Below, piece after piece: positions 43,231 to 54,628 of a stretch of 64,000 nucleotides of DNA. The translations under genes were made by a program, and so were the position numbers. Within the stretch, counting starts at the first letter, position 1; each line of letters opens with the position of its first letter. The stretch covers positions 3,239,001-3,303,000 of the forward strand of contig NZ_JAFIMU010000007.1 of assembly GCF_017302985.1 (NCBI RefSeq), given 5' to 3'. The stretch comes from Corallococcus macrosporus. GTDB lineage: Bacteria; Myxococcota; Myxococcia; Myxococcales; Myxococcaceae. A model generated the notes under the pieces. The model saw nothing but the letters and a program-made list of their open reading frames with translations, had not been told where the DNA came from and did not search any database.

Positions 43231-45879
43231 TCATGGCTCCGGGATGCAGGTCTTGGAGGCCCCGCACACCAGGCCGCGGGTGCAGTCCTCGTCGCCCACG
43301 CACTTCGTGCCCTCGGGGCAGTCGTAGCCGCTGCCGCCACTCAGGCCGACCACCTTGAAACCGCTGGCGGTGATCTTCTCCGTCATCGCCTGGTTGCCGA
43401 TGGAGCCCTGCAGCTTGTGGGTCACGTTCACGTTGGCGCTGCCGCTCGCGACCGACGCCTGGATTTCGAACGGCTCCGTCACGGCGTTGATGGCATCCCG
43501 GATCCGCACGGCGACCTGCGTGGCGGTCATGGAGCTGTCGATGGTGAGCCGCTGGTTGTCGGCGTTCTTGAGCTTTCCATCGCGGTCCACCTCGAAGGTG
43601 ACGGGGGTGTTGATGCCGTCGCTGATGGTGAAGGTCTCCGTGTCGTTCATGTTCAGGTTGTTGGAGGCCGTGATGGTGCCGGTCGCCGCCTGGAGCGTCT
43701 TCGTCTTGCAGTTGGCGCTGCACGAGCCGCAGGTGGCGGTGTTGCCGTCGTCGCAGACCTCGTTCGCGTTGTTGAGGTCCTTCACGCCGTCGCCGCAGAC
43801 GTTGCCCTCGAGCGCGAGGACCTGCCGGCAGTCCTTGCTGCACCGCTCGCACTCCGCCGTGCCGTAGGGGCAGGCGCCCTCCGTGGTGGTGTTGCCGTCG
43901 TCGCAGGCCTCGTTGTCCGGGTCCTTCACCGTGTCACCGCAGACGTTGCCCTTGGCCGTAAGCACCTGCTTGCAGTCGAAGCGGCACACGTTGCAGCTCG
44001 CCGTGCCGTAGGGGCAGGAGGTCTCCGTGACGGTGTTGCCGTCGTCGCAGACCTCGTTCACGGTGCTGGGGTCCTGCTTCTTGTCCCCGCAGATGTTGCC
44101 CTTGAGCTCGAGGATCTGCCGGCAGTCGTTGCTGCACTTCTGGCAGTCCTCGACGCCGTAGTCGCACGCGGTCTCCGTCTTCGTGTTGCCGTCGTCGCAG
44201 ACCTCATTGTCGGGGTCCTGCACGCCGTCGCCGCAGGTGTTGCCCTTGCGCTGCAGGCTCTCCTTGCAGTCGAAGCGGCACACGGTGCAGTTGGCGGTGC
44301 CGTAGGGGCAGGCCTCCTCCGTGGTGGTGTTGCCGTCGTCGCAGGCTTCGTTGGTGGCGTCCTTCGCCTTGTCGCCGCAGACGTTGCCCTTCAGCTCGAG
44401 CGGCACCTTGCAGTCGCCGCTGCACGCGTCGCAGGTGGCGGTGCCGTAGGCGCAAGCGGTCTCCGTCTTCGTGTTGCCGTCGTCGCAGGCCTCCGGGCGG
44501 TCCGGCCCGTTGACGTTGACCACGGTGTCGCCGCAGACGTTCGGCTTGCAGGTGCCCAGGCAGTCGTCGTCGTCGTTCGTGTTGCCGTCGTCGCACTGCT
44601 CCTTCGCCGCCGTGTTGATGAGGCCGTCGCCGCAGGCGGTGGGGGTGCAGTCGTTGTCGCAGACGGCCGAGTTGAACCCGTCGTCGCACAGCTCGCCCGC
44701 CGCGGGGTTGAGGATGCGGTCGCCGCAGACCGCGACCGAGCAGTCCGCGTTGCAGGTGCGGGAGTTGCCCGCCGTGTCGCACGTCTCGCCGCGCGTCGTG
44801 TTGGTGAAGCCGTCGCCGCAGAAGGCGACGGTGCAGTCCAGGTCGCAGGCGGGGCTGTTGACGGGGCCGGGGTTGTCGCACTGCTCGCCGGCCGACGTGT
44901 TCACCACGCCGTCGCCACACTTGCGCAGCGTGCAGTTGGCGTTGCAGTAGTCGGACTCGCCCTTGTCGTCGCACTGCTCGCCCGCGGTGCGGTTGAGGAT
45001 GCCGTCGCCGCAGACGCGCACGGTGCAGTTGACGTTGCAGGTGGGGGACTCGCCCTTGTCGTCGCACTGCTCCTCGCCGTCGCGGACGCCGTTGCCGCAG
45101 CCTTCCGCGGAGCGGCAGTCCGCGCTGCAGCCGTCCTCGCTGACGTTGTTGCCGTCGTCGCAGATTTCACCCTTGATGGTGTCCACGACGTTGTTGCCGC
45201 ACGTCTCGTTGGACTTGCAGTCGGAGCTGCACCCGTCGCCGTTGACGTTGTTGCCGTCGTCGCACTTCTCGCCCTTGGCCGTGTCCACGTAGCCGTTGCC
45301 GCAGCTCTCCAGGGAGCGGCAGTCCGCGCTGCACCCGTCGCCGCTGACGGTGTTGCCGTCGTCGCAGCGCTCCTCCTTGGAGGGGTCGGTGTACTTGTTG
45401 CCGCAGACCTCGGTGGACAGGCAGTCCGCGCTGCACCCGTCGCCGGAGGTGTTGTTGCGGTCGTCGCACTTCTCGCCCACGGCCGTGTCCACGACGCCGT
45501 TGCCGCACAGCTCATTGGACAGACAGTCCGCGCTGCACCCGTCGCCGTCCACGGTGTTGCCGTCGTCGCACTTCTCGCCCCGCGACGGGTCCGGGATGCC
45601 GTTGCCACACGTCTCGTTGGACTTGCAGTCGCGGCTACAGCCGTCGCCGTCCACGACGTTGCCGTCGTCGCACTGCTCGTCGTCCTGGGCGACGCCGTCG
45701 CCGCAGTCCGTGGAGATGCAGGTGTCCTGGCTCGCGGCGCACCGCAGGCCTTCCGGACACACGAGCCCGGAGGCGCAGTCCACGGTCGTGGGCTGGAAGC
45801 ACGAGGTGAGCAGCAGCAGCGGCGCGGCCATCAGCAGCAGGGCGCGCGCCACGGGAGAGGAGGAGGGGACGCGTGTCAT
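43231..45879 (-). CDS. Cys-rich lipoprotein with 18 DUF4215-type repeats
   Basis: 882 residues. Lipobox LLTSC, then eighteen tandem cysteine-rich units, each beginning CGDG or CGN: six of the classical CDDGNxxxGDGCSxDC kind (~33 residues), five shorter ones with CDDKGES-type cores, one CDDGNTNDDDDC, five long ones (~49 residues, for example CDDGNTTTEEACPYGTANC) and one terminal short one. A C-terminal beta domain (LNMNDTETFTISDG) and a Cys-rich end close it. Such repeats are disulfide-rich extracellular modules. The SD GAGGT overlaps the stop of the upstream PEGA/TPR gene, so it is the last gene of that operon. Confidence 0.9.
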   Translation of the reverse strand: MTRVPSSSPVARALLLMAAPLLLLTSCFQPTTVDCASGLVCPEGLRCAASQDTCISTDCGDGVAQDDEQCDDGNVVDGDGCSRDCKSNETCGNGIPDPSRGEKCDDGNTVDGDGCSADCLSNELCGNGVVDTAVGEKCDDRNNTSGDGCSADCLSTEVCGNKYTDPSKEERCDDGNTVSGDGCSADCRSLESCGNGYVDTAKGEKCDDGNNVNGDGCSSDCKSNETCGNNVVDTIKGEICDDGNNVSEDGCSADCRSAEGCGNGVRDGEEQCDDKGESPTCNVNCTVRVCGDGILNRTAGEQCDDKGESDYCNANCTLRKCGDGVVNTSAGEQCDNPGPVNSPACDLDCTVAFCGDGFTNTTRGETCDTAGNSRTCNADCSVAVCGDRILNPAAGELCDDGFNSAVCDNDCTPTACGDGLINTAAKEQCDDGNTNDDDDCLGTCKPNVCGDTVVNVNGPDRPEACDDGNTKTETACAYGTATCDACSGDCKVPLELKGNVCGDKAKDATNEACDDGNTTTEEACPYGTANCTVCRFDCKESLQRKGNTCGDGVQDPDNEVCDDGNTKTETACDYGVEDCQKCSNDCRQILELKGNICGDKKQDPSTVNEVCDDGNTVTETSCPYGTASCNVCRFDCKQVLTAKGNVCGDTVKDPDNEACDDGNTTTEGACPYGTAECERCSKDCRQVLALEGNVCGDGVKDLNNANEVCDDGNTATCGSCSANCKTKTLQAATGTITASNNLNMNDTETFTISDGINTPVTFEVDRDGKLKNADNQRLTIDSSMTATQVAVRIRDAINAVTEPFEIQASVASGSANVNVTHKLQGSIGNQAMTEKITASGFKVVGLSGGSGYDCPEGTKCVGDEDCTRGLVCGASKTCIPEP

Positions 45880-45889
45880 GCGCAAGACC

Positions 45890-47223
45890 TCAGAAGCGGA
45901 ACGTGGCCACGGCACCGCCGGAACCCGCGCCGAGGAGCGGCGTGACCTGCACGGTCGCCGCCTCCTGGCCCGGTTCGATGCGGTACGGCTTGGGTTGGTT
46001 GAGGACGGCGAGCACCGCGCCGGTGACGAGCACCGCGCCACCCACCGCGTACCCGGCGATGGCGCCGGTCTGCATCAGGTTGCCCTGGGAGCGCTCGTCG
46101 GCGACGGCGGTGGGCGGCACGCAGCCGCCGCACTCGGCGATGCCGGACTCGAAGGCGCGGAAGTGGTCGCGGGACTGCATGTGGAGGAAGGCGCTGCCGC
46201 CCGCCACGGCCATGCCCGCGCCCATCACCAGCCAGGGCATCGCGGCGGACCAGCGGCGCTTGTAGCGGATGAGGTCGTCGGACGTGAAGAGCTTCAGGTC
46301 CAGCGTCGTCGTCTCACCGGGCAAGAGCGTGCGGCTCTGGTCGCTGGGCACGTAGCCCGTCATCGTCGCGACGATGCTGTGCGCGCCGGGACGCACCAGC
46401 GCCTGGTAGCGGCCGGGGGCCACGAACAGCGGCTGGCCGTCCATCGTCACCGTGGCGCCGGGCGTGGCGCAGGTGATGTCCACCCGCGCGAGCTGCTTCT
46501 CCACCAGCGTCTTGTAGTTGCGCGCGTACTCGTACTTCTCCTTCTCCAGCGGCGCCGGCCCGTAGCGCAGCGCCGCCACCAGGTGCTCGTGCACCTCCAC
46601 GGGCTGGTCCAGGTTCATCAGCGCCAGCGCGAGGTTGTAGTGGATGGCCGGGTGGTCCCAGCGCGCCAGCGCCTGGCGGTACTTCTCCACGGCCTGCACG
46701 AAGATGGATTCCTTCAAGAGCGCGTTGCCCTCGCCGAACAGCGCGAGCGTCGCGTCCTGGTCCTCCCGGGAGATGTCCTTCGCCCAGGGGCGGTCTTCCA
46801 GGCCGGCCGGGCCGCTCAACGAGCCCTCCAGCGTGCTGCTGGCCTGCTCCTGCCGGGACTCGCCAGCGGCCTTCGGCGCGGGCGGCGGGGGAAGGGGAAG
46901 GGACTCGGAGAGGGGAGCGTCCGTGGAAGCCTCGGCGGGCGTCTGGGCGGCCTCGGCGGCGGAAGGCTTGCGGCGGCGCTTGCCTCCGGTGCCGGACAGC
47001 TTCGTCGTGCCCGGGGCCTTCGCCGCGGTGGACTTCTTCGCCGCGGTGGCCTTCTTCGCGGTGCCCGGCGTCTTCGCCACGCCCGCCTTGCGCGTGCCCC
47101 GGGACGTCTTGGTGGTGCCGGTGCGTGGCGCCGGCTCCTGCGCCCATGCGGGCACCGTCTCCAGCGTCAGCAGCACCGACAGCACGACCGCGGACCTGCG
47201 CATCACCCTGTTCACGTTGCTTC

Positions 47224-47227
<4 letters not shown>
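45890..47227 (-). CDS. exported TPR/PEGA-like protein
   Basis: 445 residues. A signal peptide (VVLSVLLTLETVPAWAQ) is followed by a Lys/Ala/Thr-rich basic stretch (~35-100), a Pro-rich linker, a TPR-like helical region (ALFGEGNALLKESIFVQAVEKYRQALARWD, ~155-250), a PEGA-like beta domain (CATPGATVTMDGQPLFVAPGRYQALVRPGAHSIVA, ~250-315), two transmembrane helices near the C-terminus and a final beta segment. GTG 47227 overlaps the stop of the kinase-nSTAND gene by the GTGA arrangement; ATG 47203 is an alternative start. It lies in the middle of the three-gene operon. Confidence 0.8.
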
Positions 47228-50232
<3,005 letters not shown>

Positions 50233-50630
50233 TGTCCGGCCACTTTTCCCGCGACGCATTCACAGCCACGGCGCGACCCGGACGGCTTGCCCGGTGCATC
50301 CGTGTGCTGGGTACAGCCCCCCCGTCCCTGCCACCACGGACCGAAATCATACACGGACACCGCACCGCGAACAGTTCACGGCATTCCCGCACAGGCGTGT
50401 CTGTTTTGACCTTGGGAAGCGGGAAGGCAGACGGGCGGATGGTTCAACAATGTGTGACAGGCGTGGTCCGCACGGACGGAGAGTCATTGCCGCCGTCGCC
50501 GCGAGCTTCCATATCGCCGGAACTGTTCCGATGACGCGCACGGTCAATGAATGGAATCCCCCGAGTGAAGAGCGGCTGAATCCAGTAAAAATCCAATCAA
50601 TCTGTTTTGCTTGATTGAAACAAGGAATCC
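50233..50630. other. divergent intergenic region
   Basis: About 400 bases between the divergent kinase and HEAT-like genes. Mostly GC-rich, but AT-rich in its last ~60 bases, where two inverted repeats are seen (listed separately). No gene was recognised. Confidence 0.5.
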
Positions 50631-50647
50631 GTGGTTATTTGGATTCC
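50594..50647 (+). promoter_or_regulatory. two inverted repeats before the HEAT-like gene
   Basis: CAATCAA (50594-50600) / TTGATTG (50611-50617), and GGAATCC (50624-50630) / GGATTCC (50641-50647), both perfect, in an AT-rich stretch. They may be operator sites or mRNA hairpins that mask the start region. Confidence 0.45.
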
Positions 50648-51857
50648 CATGGTTCCTCCCGTTCCGACCCAGACATCCACTCCTGGTCCTTCGCGGGGAC
50701 GCGTTGCCGTGCTGGCGGGAGCAGGCCTGGTGGCCGTGGTGGCCGCCGTGGGGCTGCTGTGGCGCGGCGGAGACGAAGCGCCGTCTGCGTCAGCGGTGAC
50801 ATCCGCCGTCAAGGCCGCACGGGCGGCGGGCCTTCAGGGCGGTGGCGGGGGGGGAGGGAAGGCGTCCCCCGGCGTGGAGGAGGCGGAGGCCGCGGAGCGC
50901 CGCTTCTCCGACCAGACGTGCTTCCCGGAGCTGGCGCGCTTCAACGACGGCGTGACGCTGGAGACGTTCCGGGACTGGGCCGCGCCGCTGCTCGCGTCGA
51001 AGGACCCGCTCGTCCGCGACTACCTGAAGTCGAAGCTCGCGGAGCTGATTGGCGATGACGCGGGGCGGGCGGGGCAGGTGGTGGACTGGGCCCGGGAGGC
51101 GCAGGGCGCGGAGTTCAAGGTGCTGCTGTCGGGCCTGCGTGAGTCGGACGCGGTGCAGCGGCCGCAGGTCGCCGCGCGGCTGCTGGAGGCGGGGCTGGAC
51201 AAGGGGCTGCCCCTGGACCGGCGCGCGGGCATGCTCTCCGCGCTGGACTCGCAGAAGCACCTGACGCCGGAAGCGATGGACCGGATGGCGGAGTTCGCGC
51301 GCGACCCCGCGTCCGCCGAAGCCGGCTGGGCCGCCACGCGCACCCTGGGCCGCGTGATGACGCGCGAGTCGGAAGCCCTGGGCGACGCGTCGCCCTACCT
51401 CGACCGGCTCATCACCATCGCCACCGACTCGCCGGACGAGCAGATCCGCCACCTGGCCCAGACGGCGCCGCTGCACAACTCGCCGGTGCTGGACAAGAAG
51501 ACCACCGACCGCTTCGCGCGCATCCTCCAGAGCGAGGGCAACGAGGACGGCCGCGACGCGGCGGCGCAGGTGCTGGCCATGTCCACCGACAAGGAGCAGA
51601 CGCTGAAGCTGTTCGCGGACTCCTTCAACCGCGAGCAGTCCGTGTGCGTGCGCTGGGCGCTGTTCCGCTTCTCCGCGCGCGTCGCGGGCCGGGAGGCGCT
51701 GCCGGTGATGGCGAACATGGCGACCGTGGATCCGCGCTTCCAGCCGCTCTACGGCACCTTCGAGGCGCTCTACGCCCAGGGCAACGTCGACTTCATCCGC
51801 GTCTGGAACGAGCTGCCGGACCAGAACCCCTTCGGCTGCATGGACCGCCACCAGTAG
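50631..51857 (+). CDS. membrane-anchored HEAT-like repeat protein
   Basis: 408 residues from GTG 50631 (402 from ATG 50649). A transmembrane helix (VAVLAGAGLVAVVAAVGLLW) precedes a Gly-rich linker and then alpha-helical repeats (about 100-400; for example LVRDYLKSKLAELIGDDAGRAGQVVDW) resembling HEAT repeats. The first repeat contains the only Cys pair region (DQTCFPELARF). No enzymatic domain. The next gene, a second helical-repeat protein, begins 12 bases after its stop, so they form an operon. Confidence 0.72.
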   Translation: MVIWIPMVPPVPTQTSTPGPSRGRVAVLAGAGLVAVVAAVGLLWRGGDEAPSASAVTSAVKAARAAGLQGGGGGGGKASPGVEEAEAAERRFSDQTCFPELARFNDGVTLETFRDWAAPLLASKDPLVRDYLKSKLAELIGDDAGRAGQVVDWAREAQGAEFKVLLSGLRESDAVQRPQVAARLLEAGLDKGLPLDRRAGMLSALDSQKHLTPEAMDRMAEFARDPASAEAGWAATRTLGRVMTRESEALGDASPYLDRLITIATDSPDEQIRHLAQTAPLHNSPVLDKKTTDRFARILQSEGNEDGRDAAAQVLAMSTDKEQTLKLFADSFNREQSVCVRWALFRFSARVAGREALPVMANMATVDPRFQPLYGTFEALYAQGNVDFIRVWNELPDQNPFGCMDRHQ

Positions 51858-51868
51858 GAGCCCGCCGC

Positions 51869-52852
51869 ATGCCCCGCTTCCTCCATGGTCTTCGCGCGCT
51901 CGGGGGCCTGACGCTGATGCTCGCGTCCTCCCCCGCGTGGTCCACGTCCCCCGCCGCGAAGCCGGCGCTGAAGGGGGAGAGCTGTTCCGTCCAGGGGCTG
52001 ATGGATCAGCTCCGCCAGGGGATGGGCTCCAGCTCCAAGGCCTACCGCGACTATCTGAACGCCGTGCTGCGCGAGGCCGCCGTCTCGCTGCCCTCCGGGG
52101 AGCTGCGCGCGGCGTTCGACCGGGAGACGGACCCCGCGATGGTGGAGCAACTGGCCGCGGCGCTGGTGGCGCGCAGCGAGCGCGAGGCGGAGAAGGACGC
52201 CATCCAGACCGTGGCCCGCCGCGCGCTGGAGGACCGCGACCCGTCCGTGCGCGCCGCCACCGTGCGCGCCATGCGCCGCACCGGCGCGCTGGAGAAGACG
52301 GGGGACATGTACGAACGGCTCATGCGCGACGGCTCGCCAGAGGTCCGCATGGAGGCGGCTCGCAACCTCATTGAAGACAACCAGTATGTCTATTCCGGGC
52401 ACCACGGCCCGGCCACGGACGCGGCCGTCAACGCGGCGACGGCGTCCACGGATCCGAAGGTGACGGCGAAGATTTTGGAGTCCCTGGACACGCGCAAGGT
52501 GGGGCCGGAGGCGGGGCAGAAGCTGCTCGGGATGCTGGGCCATGAGAGCGCGGACGTGCGGCGCTCGGCGGCGCTGGCGCTGGGCGGCGTGCCGGCGGCG
52601 CAGATGGGGCCGGCGCGTGAGGCATTGGTGGGCATGTACCGGGGAGAACGGGACGCGGGCGTGCGCAAGGCGCTGGTGCAGGGCATCGCGGAGCTGGGCT
52701 TCGCGGACGCCGTGCCGGAGCTGCGCAAGCTGCGGGGCGTGGACCCGGCCATGGCACCGGAGATCGACGCGTGGATCCGCGTCCTCGAATCAGGCGTTCA
52801 GGAGTGGGGCCTGCTCCTGAGAGAGAAGCAGCGGCTGCAACAGGTCCGTTGA
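51869..52852 (+). CDS. exported HEAT-repeat protein
   Basis: 327 residues. A signal peptide-like N-terminus (LRALGGLTLMLASSPAWS) then HEAT repeats, with regular helix pairs (RALEDRDPSVRAATVRAMRRTGAL, LMRDGSPEVRMEAARNLI, LLGMLGHESADVRRSAALALGGV). TAGGAG eight bases upstream supports ATG 51869. It follows the membrane-anchored HEAT-like gene closely and may form a complex with its product; function unknown. Confidence 0.78.
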   Translation: MPRFLHGLRALGGLTLMLASSPAWSTSPAAKPALKGESCSVQGLMDQLRQGMGSSSKAYRDYLNAVLREAAVSLPSGELRAAFDRETDPAMVEQLAAALVARSEREAEKDAIQTVARRALEDRDPSVRAATVRAMRRTGALEKTGDMYERLMRDGSPEVRMEAARNLIEDNQYVYSGHHGPATDAAVNAATASTDPKVTAKILESLDTRKVGPEAGQKLLGMLGHESADVRRSAALALGGVPAAQMGPAREALVGMYRGERDAGVRKALVQGIAELGFADAVPELRKLRGVDPAMAPEIDAWIRVLESGVQEWGLLLREKQRLQQVR

Positions 52853-52901
52853 GCAGCACTCTCATGGGGCCGGACCCGCCGGCCCGAAAGGAACACCCCC
52901 G

Positions 52902-53429
52902 ATGCGTCACACGAAGAAGACGGCCCTCGCGGCCATCCTGGCCCTCGCGATTCCCTCCGTTGCCGCCGCGTACTCGTACACGGTGAAGTCGCCCTTTCCG
53001 GGCACGGTGACGGCGACGACGTACTACTCCAGCGGCACGTTCCACGGTGCGGTGGACATCTCCAGCGGCCGCTGCAACTACTGGGGCGTGGAGACGGGCG
53101 TGATGGCGTCCCTGTCCTGGAACGTGACCATCCGCACCTCGGGCGTCTACTGCAACGGCACGGGCAGCGGCACGCAGAACGAGGCGAAGCACACGTTCGC
53201 CAACGGCAAGACGTTCCGCCTGTGGCACTTCATCAAGACGTCGGACTCGTATGACCGCACCTGCAACCGCTGCCAGGTGGGCAACGAGGGCGGTACGGGC
53301 AACGCCACGGGCCCCCACGTCCACATGCAGTATGACCAGTCCGGCAGCAACCTGACCGGCTGGTACTCCGGCTACACGACCAAGGGTGAGGCCGTGGACC
53401 GCTCGGAGACCATCGGCGTGCTGGAGTAG
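52902..53429 (+). CDS. small secreted M23-like peptidase-fold protein
   Basis: 175 residues. Signal peptide ends AAAYS. The core matches the M23 (LytM-like) zinc-peptidase pattern: HGAVD (HxxxD, His near residue 48) and GPHVHMQYD (HxH, near 138). Family members cut peptidoglycan cross-links. Several cysteines (CNYW, CNGT, CNRCQ) could stabilise the fold by disulfides. It is shorter than typical M23 enzymes and lacks extra domains. The gene follows the HEAT pair in the same direction by ~50 bases. Confidence 0.8.
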   Translation: MRHTKKTALAAILALAIPSVAAAYSYTVKSPFPGTVTATTYYSSGTFHGAVDISSGRCNYWGVETGVMASLSWNVTIRTSGVYCNGTGSGTQNEAKHTFANGKTFRLWHFIKTSDSYDRTCNRCQVGNEGGTGNATGPHVHMQYDQSGSNLTGWYSGYTTKGEAVDRSETIGVLE

Positions 53430-53445
53430 TCACGCGGTGCCCGCG

Positions 53446-53476
53446 GAGGCGGAAGGCCGTGGGGGCCTTCCGCCTC
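53446..53476. terminator. bidirectional terminator, perfect 13-bp stem
   Basis: GAGGCGGAAGGCC (53446-53458), loop gtggg, GGCCTTCCGCCTC (53464-53476), between convergent stops of the M23-like gene (+) and Cys-rich lipoprotein gene (-). Confidence 0.75.
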
Positions 53477-53494
53477 TGGGGGTTCAACGGGAAA

Positions 53495-53773
53495 TCAGTA
53501 GCAGAAGCTGTTGCAGTACGGCGCGCCGTTGGGCTGGGTGCAGCACCGCTGGCCGTTGGAACACGTGCCGTTGACACACGCGGGACGGCAGAGCCCCTCG
53601 CCGGGGCTGCTGGGGAGCCAGGCACAGGTCGTCGTGTTCGGGCAGTAGCCCGTCCCCGTCTCACACGCGAGCCCCTGCTCCTGCGACCCCAGGTCCACGT
53701 CCGCGTCGGTGCTACCGCCGCAAGCCGTGAGACCGACAACGCACAACGCCGTAACCACCAGGGAACGCCACAT
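53495..53773 (-). CDS. small Cys-rich lipoprotein
   Basis: 92 residues. Lipobox LTAC, then a short mature part with about ten cysteines (including CETGTGYCPNTTTC and CSNGQRCCTQ), suggesting a disulfide-rich extracellular module. No family was recognised. It lies just downstream of a perfect bidirectional terminator and next to the lysoplasmalogenase gene on the same strand. Confidence 0.75.
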   Translation of the reverse strand: MWRSLVVTALCVVGLTACGGSTDADVDLGSQEQGLACETGTGYCPNTTTCAWLPSSPGEGLCRPACVNGTCSNGQRCCTQPNGAPYCNSFCY

Positions 53774-53788
53774 GGATGCCTCCAGGAG

Positions 53789-54481
53789 TCAGGTGAGACT
53801 CCGGGAAGATATAGGCATCGTGGCCGGAGCGTGCGCCGCGTGAGGGGACGCGGCGATACAGAGCTGTGCGGCCCAGTACAGCAGCATGACGGCATAGCCC
53901 AGGCCGGGCAGGGGCATGACGAAGAGCCGGAGGGAGAGCAGCCCGTCGCTGGCGGTGAACAGCAGCGCGCCTCCGAACGCCAGCCATTTCGCGCGCCGCG
54001 AAAGCGCCGGACTCCCCACCAGGGCGGCGGCGCGCCAGCCCATGGTGCAGATGACGGCGACATAGGCTGTCACGGGCACCGCCATCCCGCCCAGGCCGGG
54101 CCACAAGCCCACGAGGGTGCCCACCGCCAGCAGCGTGAAGGGCAGCGCCCAGAGCAGGGCCGGGCGCCGCGTCACGGAGAGGAACGCGGCGGTGTAGCCC
54201 ACATGGGCCAGCAGGAACGCCCCCAGACCCGGCAGGAACATGTCCGCGCTTACCTCCAGCAACACGTCGCCCAGCAGGGACAGCGCCAGCCCGGCGAAGA
54301 CGAGCCGCGCATGGCGCTCCCGGGCTGGCCACAGCCACAGGAGCAGGCACACCATGGGCAGCGCTTTGGTGACGAGCCGTGCCTCTCTGGGGCCATCATC
54401 GATGGCGAAGAGGAAGCCCACCACGCCGGCCAGACCCACCACCGTCAGGAGCTTCGTCCCGCCTGTCCACAACTCACGCAT
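53789..54481 (-). CDS. lysoplasmalogenase / YhhN-family membrane protein
   Basis: 230 residues, seven or eight transmembrane helices. The YhhN/TMEM86 family is recognisable from KALPMVCLLLWLW, LALSLLGDVLLEV, FLLAHVGYTAAFL and the conserved GALLFTASDGLLSL near the C-terminus. TMEM86-type enzymes hydrolyse vinyl-ether lysophospholipids; the bacterial substrate is not certain. ATG 54481. Divergent from the large STAND-like gene. Confidence 0.85.
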   Translation of the reverse strand: MRELWTGGTKLLTVVGLAGVVGFLFAIDDGPREARLVTKALPMVCLLLWLWPARERHARLVFAGLALSLLGDVLLEVSADMFLPGLGAFLLAHVGYTAAFLSVTRRPALLWALPFTLLAVGTLVGLWPGLGGMAVPVTAYVAVICTMGWRAAALVGSPALSRRAKWLAFGGALLFTASDGLLSLRLFVMPLPGLGYAVMLLYWAAQLCIAASPHAAHAPATMPISSRSLT

Positions 54482-54550
54482 GGAGCGGCACCTTACCGCC
54501 CAGATGCGGGCACCCTGAAGGTCGGGGCATGGCCGTTCGCGGTGTCGCGC

Positions 54551-54604
54551 TTGGATATGGGGTTTGCGGCTTCGTATTACTTCTACCGGCGGATTGAAAT
54601 CCGC
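54551..54604 (+). promoter_or_regulatory. promoter-like element and palindrome before STAND-like gene
   Basis: TTGGAT (54551-54556) and TATTAC (54575-54580) with an 18-base spacer resemble -35/-10 hexamers. Just downstream, GCGGATT GA AATCCGC (54589-54604) is a perfect 16-base palindrome, 25 bases before the proposed ATG. It could be an operator or a recognition site. Confidence 0.45.
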
Positions 54605-54628
54605 AGAGCAGCAAGCGAAGAGTGCCGG

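Noticed and set aside
43755..45660. Regularly repeated DNA words (gttgccgtcgtcgca) that look like a repeat array
   Set aside because: They encode the CDDGN core of the DUF4215-type repeats; spacing varies and there are no CRISPR spacers or cas genes.
53459..54628. Upstream extension of the STAND-like frame to 53459 (1749 aa in total)
   Set aside because: The extension overlaps the Cys-rich lipoprotein and lysoplasmalogenase genes on the other strand and has Arg/Gly/Gln-rich shadow composition.
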